Under the pieces are notes generated by a model. That model worked only from the letters and a program-made list of their open reading frames with translations, was not told the origin of the DNA and made no database searches. A stretch of 43,329 bases of DNA from CAYMWF01 sp964394085 [NCBI: uncultured Gemmatimonadota bacterium]. Its GTDB lineage: Bacteria > GCA-2686955 > CAYMWF01. Below are positions 40,872 through 43,329 of the stretch, piece by piece (the first letter of the stretch is position 1; each line of letters opens with the position of its first letter). Made by a program: the position numbers and the translations under genes. The stretch spans positions 1-43,329 of the forward strand of contig CAYMWF010000012.1 in assembly GCA_964394085.1 (NCBI GenBank), in the 5' to 3' direction.

Positions 40872-42098
40872 ATGAAGAGAAGACTAAACGTAATTCAAAA
40901 ATTACTTGCACCGAATGATCGAGATCTTCGACAACTGATCAGCAATGCCGAACATCTCGTCAGCACAAGGCTTTCAAACCATCTTGAAATTCAAAGCCTG
41001 GTACATGGAGACGGAATTGCTGTTCTGCAATGCAGGATAACCTCCTCGGAACAAGCGACAAGAAAATTACTTTCAAAACACTTAACTCCGATCGGTTTCA
41101 ACTGGCAGCTCGAAGCTGACGGTGACTTCGCTATCCTTAAGCTCAAACCCCATTTGGGACTCATCCCTTTAAGGATTCCCAGAATCAACCTAATTCTTTT
41201 TATCCTAACCTGTATCTCAATTACTTTAGTGGGCCTTCTTTACTTCTCACCGGAACGAGAGGAAGCCGGGACATCGAGTATATTATCTTATTTTTATAAT
41301 TGGCTTCCCTTTTCATTGGCATTGATTTTTATTCTCCTGGTTCATGAATTGGGGCACTTCATCGCTGCCCGGCGGCGGGGTCTTTTGGTTTCATGGCCAT
41401 ATTTTATCCCTTTCCCATCAATCTTCGGCACGTTGGGAGCGGTTATAAGAACGTCATCACCCATGCCGGACAGAAAAGCTTTGTTCGACGTTGGCGCATC
41501 GGGTCCTCTCGCCGGTTTTATAGCCTCAACAATAGTCATCTGTGGAGGTCTGATCTTCTATTCTCCCTTAATTCTTCCAGGTCCGAATTCGGATGCCGAT
41601 GTTTTGGTATTCGGCTCATCGATATTGTTTTCTTTTTGGGAAAAACTCTTCACCGGTGAGACAGCAGCAGAGGGTCAGCTGCTTTTCAATCCCTTGTTAT
41701 ATGCCGGCTGGATCGGATATTTTCTTACAATGTTCAATCTCCTACCGGTAGGGCAACTCGATGGTGGACACATTGTTTATGCGATATTCGGTCGTTACCA
41801 GAAATTACTAGCATCAATTGTATTCATCATTCTGAGCTTAATGGGTACTATTGCCTTGCTGGAAACATCCGGTCTTCTGCCATCGATTGGTTTACCATCA
41901 GGAAATCTTCGTTTCTGGCCCGGATGGCTGTTCTTTTCATTATTTCTCTTGTTCGTAGTAAGAATCTCACATCCACCGACATTGGATGACAAAATAAAAA
42001 TCGGTAGATACCGATTGATTATCGGATTATTTTTACTGCTTGTGCTTCTGCTGACATTCGTCCCTAATCCGGTGTATATCGCAACTGAAACAACTTAA
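40872..42098 (+). CDS. site-2 protease family (M50) intramembrane metalloprotease
   Basis: A 408-residue multi-pass membrane protein. Residues 1-100 are a soluble N-terminal domain. The zinc motif HELGH is at 158-162 (LLVHELGHFIAARRRG) and the third ligand Asp297 is in FNLLPVGQLDGGH, with about seven hydrophobic helices in all. GALGAVIR-like text (FGTLGAVIRTSSPMPDRKALFDVGASGPLAG) is typical of the chloroplast EGY/archaeal branch, which lacks a PDZ domain. Such proteases cut membrane-bound regulators, for example anti-sigma factors; no substrate is evident nearby. The Shine-Dalgarno is weak, but a good promoter lies about 45 bases upstream. The DUF1844 gene follows after 73 bases. Confidence 0.9.
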   Translation: MKRRLNVIQKLLAPNDRDLRQLISNAEHLVSTRLSNHLEIQSLVHGDGIAVLQCRITSSEQATRKLLSKHLTPIGFNWQLEADGDFAILKLKPHLGLIPLRIPRINLILFILTCISITLVGLLYFSPEREEAGTSSILSYFYNWLPFSLALIFILLVHELGHFIAARRRGLLVSWPYFIPFPSIFGTLGAVIRTSSPMPDRKALFDVGASGPLAGFIASTIVICGGLIFYSPLILPGPNSDADVLVFGSSILFSFWEKLFTGETAAEGQLLFNPLLYAGWIGYFLTMFNLLPVGQLDGGHIVYAIFGRYQKLLASIVFIILSLMGTIALLETSGLLPSIGLPSGNLRFWPGWLFFSLFLLFVVRISHPPTLDDKIKIGRYRLIIGLFLLLVLLLTFVPNPVYIATETT

Positions 42099-42171
42099 TG
42101 AACCGGTCCGTTTTCAAGAAACCGCACCATCTAATAAACACAACAACCCTAAATTCGATATGGAGTATGTC

Positions 42172-42540
42172 ATGGAAAATGAAAAAATGAACTTTGATGA
42201 AAAGACGCTCGATAAGGTGCTTTTCCTGAACCTGACAATGCAGTATCAGCAGGCGGTTATGATATTCCTAGGCAAAATGACGAACCCCACAACAGGTAAA
42301 CTTGAGCAAGACCTCGAGGCCGCGGAAATGCATATCAATATTCTTACCATGTTACAGCGGAAGACGGAGGGTAATCTCGAGGAGGAGGAGGCGAATTATC
42401 TTCAAAATACTCTAACAAATTTGAGATTGAATTTTGTTGAGGAATCGAAAGCAAAACAAAATAAACCCGAAGAAAAACCTGATTCAGAAGCATCCGATAC
42501 AGGTGATGAGAAAATGGGTGCGGATAATTCCACCGACTAA
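42172..42540 (+). CDS. DUF1844 family protein
   Basis: A 122-residue cytosolic protein of unknown role. The region LNLTMQYQQAVMIFLGKM...LEQDLEAAEMHINILTMLQRKTEGNLEEEEANYLQNTLTNLRLNFVEE fits DUF1844, a short helical family found in deltaproteobacteria and FCB-type bacteria. The last 30 residues are low-complexity, rich in Lys, Glu and Asp. The frame opens four codons earlier (42160), but GGAG lies six bases before the ATG at 42172, so I use that start. It probably shares a transcript with the site-2 protease gene. Confidence 0.82.
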   Translation: MENEKMNFDEKTLDKVLFLNLTMQYQQAVMIFLGKMTNPTTGKLEQDLEAAEMHINILTMLQRKTEGNLEEEEANYLQNTLTNLRLNFVEESKAKQNKPEEKPDSEASDTGDEKMGADNSTD

Positions 42541-42727
42541 CGTGCATCTATCTGCGGACTTCCCAGCCCGGTATTGAAGACTAGGGTGGTATCAGCGTAT
42601 TGTATCGCTTCTACGTTGAGGGTTAAGTCAACAAGAAAATCAATATGCTGTTTAAATTATTCGATTTCAGGTTCTATGATGTAAGCAAAAAATCCGGAGA
42701 TAATTTGAGGGAGAACAAGCTTGCGGC

Positions 42728-42748
42728 GGGTGGTCTGTCCGACCACCC
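42728..42748. terminator. strong GC-rich hairpin, terminator candidate
   Basis: GGGTGGTC (42728-42735) pairs perfectly with GACCACCC (42741-42748) around a five-base loop. Flanking GCGG (42723-42726) and CCGC (42751-42754) can extend the stem past small bulges. It lies between the convergent DUF1844 and repeat-protein genes, 33 bases past the latter's stop. No U tract follows on either strand, so termination would need rho or another factor. Confidence 0.45.
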
Positions 42749-42780
42749 AACCGCAGTAACTTGTTGCGGACCGCATCTGA

Positions 42781-43329
42781 TCAAAGTTCATCTTGTTCTT
42801 GCGAATAGGCATTGAGTTCTTCGATCGGAATAAGACCTCGAAGCATAACCGAGGAACTCGATTGAGGACTTCCCTCGTCATATGAAATCACGAGAATTTC
42901 ATCGGGGAACATGGTTCCCGACAGTCCTTGCCAACTGAATTCGACGGTAGCTACGACCTGGTCGTCCGCTGTGAATTCACCAGCTACCGGCATGTAGCCT
43001 GCAGATTTGTAATACACATGGATCTTGTACAATAAGTCCTTGTCAAGAGTAAGACTTGCTATCTCTAGCTCGCCCCTGCAATCTCTGAAGAACAGATGTG
43101 CATCCGTTAACGGGAACGGATCTCCTGAAGCTCCGCTTTGATCGTACAACGACACCGTGTATGGGCCGAACAGCGGACCGGTTTCACGATCGACCGGCTC
43201 CCAGCTAGGTACCTGTCCATGAATTACTTCAGGTTGGTAACCTGGGACTTCACCGGGTTCGATCTCGATCTGAGGTTCCGCGCCGGGAACCTCGCCGGGT
43301 TCAACCTGGATTTCTGCGCTGGGAACCTC
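42781..43329 (-). CDS. C-terminal part of a protein with Pro/Glu/Gly-rich tandem repeats
   Basis: The frame is open to the window edge, so the 5' end is missing; a GTG at 43155 is an internal codon in this reading. The visible 182 residues begin with tandem EVPG-type repeats (EVPSAEIQVEPG, EVPGAEPQIEIEPG, EVPGYQPEV), a likely extended linker. About 125 residues of folded, beta-rich sequence follow (SLYDQSGASGDPFPLTDAHL, IHVYYKSAGYMPVAGEFTADD, EILVISYDEG). I recognise no family. The repeats suggest a cell-surface or exported protein, but no signal peptide can be seen because the N-terminus is outside the window. Confidence 0.68.
   Translation of the reverse strand, partial: EVPSAEIQVEPGEVPGAEPQIEIEPGEVPGYQPEVIHGQVPSWEPVDRETGPLFGPYTVSLYDQSGASGDPFPLTDAHLFFRDCRGELEIASLTLDKDLLYKIHVYYKSAGYMPVAGEFTADDQVVATVEFSWQGLSGTMFPDEILVISYDEGSPQSSSSVMLRGLIPIEELNAYSQEQDEL

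Overview
The window is a stretch of bacterial chromosome with close to balanced base composition, short intergenic gaps and clear Shine-Dalgarno sites. It uses GTG and TTG as well as ATG starts. Several promoters match the sigma-70 form with exactly 17 bases between the -35 and -10 hexamers. A gingipain-like C25 peptidase ending in a FlgD-like/type-A sorting domain, a VanZ-sulfatase fusion, paired B12-radical SAM proteins and a DUF1844 protein together suggest a Gram-negative-type heterotroph of the FCB-related candidate phyla (Krumholzibacteriota, Eisenbacteria or Latescibacterota style). That placement is inference; no rRNA or other phylogenetic marker is present. I saw no tRNA, rRNA, CRISPR, insertion sequence or prophage.

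Layout. (1) 110-5970, minus strand: a propionyl-CoA operon (carboxyltransferase, biotin carboxylase, biotin carrier, methylmalonyl-CoA mutase catalytic subunit, epimerase). It converts propionyl-CoA to succinyl-CoA and has a consensus promoter with a 15-bp palindrome inside its spacer. (2) 6175-7776: a soluble REC-kinase-REC hybrid. (3) 8125-14297: two convergent exported proteases (C25 and S8) sharing a perfect 12-bp terminator stem. (4) 14652-19563: an M24 peptidase translationally coupled to a large protein of unknown family, with a divergent pentapeptide-repeat/membrane/PA14-like protein. (5) 19624-24553, minus: queH, an exported unknown, moaD, moaE and a VanZ-sulfatase fusion. (6) 24697-34229, plus: two B12-binding radical SAM enzymes, a GT-C membrane glycosyltransferase, adenosylhomocysteinase, a Nudix hydrolase, pyroglutamyl peptidase and a fused uridine-kinase-like protein. 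(7) 34231-37135: signal peptidase I, two small uncharacterised proteins and a polyprenyl-phosphate sugar transferase. (8) 37386-42540: a 2-hydroxyacid dehydrogenase, a REC-GGDEF diguanylate cyclase, a phosphoacceptor-REC protein lacking an ATPase domain, a site-2 protease and a DUF1844 protein. (9) 42781-43329: the C-terminal part of a repeat-bearing protein that runs off the window.

How the parts fit. The best-understood unit is propionate/odd-chain/branched amino-acid carbon entry to the TCA cycle; its mutase lacks the B12-binding domain and needs a partner from outside the window. The exported proteases, M24 peptidase and pyroglutamyl peptidase fit a protein-degrading lifestyle, which would feed propionyl-CoA from Val, Ile, Met and Thr. 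The radical SAM pair, the GT-C enzyme, the sulfatase-like protein and the sugar transferase point to envelope lipid or glycan chemistry, with AhcY removing the S-adenosylhomocysteine formed by methylation. The regulatory genes link phosphorelay to cyclic-di-GMP. The least explained items are the 697-residue coupled protein, the pentapeptide-PA14 protein, the kinase-like protein without an ATPase domain and the radical SAM/GT-C cluster.
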